Origin: an uncultured Sphingomonas sp.
GTDB taxonomy: Bacteria; Pseudomonadota; Alphaproteobacteria; Sphingomonadales; Sphingomonadaceae
Direction: 5' to 3'
Assembly (NCBI RefSeq): GCF_936927845.1
Contig: NZ_CAKZHV010000058.1
Span: forward strand, 1 to 64,000
Length of the DNA: 64,000 bases
Shown: positions 63,699 through 64,000 of the stretch, in pieces
Position numbering within the stretch: the stretch's first letter is position 1
Layout: the number at the start of each line of letters is the position of its first letter
Translations under genes and position numbers: made by a program
Notes under the pieces: generated by a model
Seen by the model: the letters and a program-made list of their open reading frames with translations, nothing else
Databases searched by the model: none
Told to the model about the DNA's origin: nothing

Positions 63699-64000
63699 TC
63701 AGTGGTCATGCGCATGATCATGATCGTGCGCGGCGTTGTGCAGCGCTTCCAGCACATCGTCGGTGCGTGCAGGGTCGCCGATCGCGAGCACGTGGCCCGC
63801 GCTTCCCGCGGTCAGCGGATCGCCGTTCCAGTCGCACATCCGCCCGCCCGCACCCTCGACCACCGGCACCAGCGCGGCGAAATCGTAGAGCTGCAGCCCG
63901 GATTCGCACACCAGATCAAGGTGGCCCGAGGCGAGCAGGCCGTAGTTATAGCAATCGCCGCCATAAACGGGTCCCTGCCGCGCCGCGCCACCGCTCACCG
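63699..64000 (-). CDS. Inositol-monophosphatase family protein, C-terminal part (HisN-like), cut by the window edge
   Basis: About 100 C-terminal residues; the 5' end lies right of the window. YGGDCYNYGLLASGHLDLVC, then ESGLQLYDFAALVPVVEGAG and GRMCDWNGDPL are the third metal-site region of the inositol-monophosphatase family. The sequence resembles the histidinol-phosphatase (HisN) branch most. The C-terminus is a His-rich tail (HNAAHDHDHAHDH), not part of the catalytic fold. Confidence 0.8.
   Translation of the reverse strand, partial: VSGGAARQGPVYGGDCYNYGLLASGHLDLVCESGLQLYDFAALVPVVEGAGGRMCDWNGDPLTAGSAGHVLAIGDPARTDDVLEALHNAAHDHDHAHDH

Overview
The window is about 64 kb of very GC-rich DNA from an alphaproteobacterium. 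It is most likely a member of the Sphingomonadales close to Sphingomonas. The evidence is the hisS-prfA-prmC-DUF4167 block, a Suv3-like helicase next to an S4-domain protein, the fdxA-carD pair, the rpmF-plsX-fabH-ihfA-merR block, a TorF-type porin, a MipA/OmpV protein and general codon use. No 16S rRNA is present, so the genus is an inference. Most of the window is chromosomal core. I see no insertion sequence, integrase, prophage, CRISPR array or plasmid function.

Layout. 0.1-2.5 kb: polysaccharide flippase, CBS protein and a small membrane protein. 2.5-7.1 kb (minus): hisS-prfA-prmC-DUF4167, a translation block. 7.1-10.5 kb: DUF1345 membrane protein, M61 peptidase and pyrophosphatase. 10.6-12.3 kb (minus): overlapping EamA transporter-GNAT-SMR genes. 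12.7-16.8 kb: VOC protein, ispG and two tandem acyltransferase-3 genes. 16.8-19.7 kb: isoaspartyl peptidase, RNase D, lptC and lptA, without lptB. 19.8-25.8 kb: M23 peptidase, Suv3-like helicase, S4 protein, fdxA and carD. 25.8-28.1 kb: three consecutive DUF2807 exported proteins behind a pair of BlaI/CopY-like operator boxes. 28.1-31.4 kb (minus): DinG-type helicase and SixA-like phosphatase. 31.6-34.7 kb: sucC, then etfB-etfA. 35.0-35.6 kb: decayed phytanoyl-CoA dioxygenase gene. 35.6-38.7 kb (minus): rpmF-plsX-fabH-ihfA-merR.

38.9-44.3 kb: MAPEG protein, MBL hydrolase, a pabB-pabC fusion, aspartate aminotransferase, a 45-residue membrane peptide and a lipoprotein MsrA. 44.3-46.1 kb (minus): ybbN-LON-Trm112 in overlapping frames. 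46.2-50.9 kb (minus): TorF porin, SulP transporter and an OmpR/EnvZ-type two-component pair. 51.1-52.0 kb: tRNA-Gly(GCC), a structured non-coding stretch and a DUF3892 gene. 52.0-54.0 kb (minus): thiC under a TPP riboswitch. 54.2-58.7 kb (minus): two Tat-type ferritin-like proteins, MipA, a DUF2141 protein and a fatty-acid hydroxylase. 58.8-64 kb: low-complexity protein, rpmI-rplT, an AsmA-like gene with one frameshift, a lipoprotein, a polysaccharide deacetylase and the 3' part of an inositol-monophosphatase-family gene.

Many neighbours overlap by 1-4 bases (ATGA or TGATG), so they form tightly coupled operons. The less ordinary parts are the DUF2807 triplet with its operator pair, the non-coding region between tRNA-Gly and DUF3892, the ferritin-like pair, and two genes whose frames break at runs of four G. 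I did not find a clearly new multi-gene system. The DUF2807 locus and the structured region next to tRNA-Gly are the best candidates for something undescribed.
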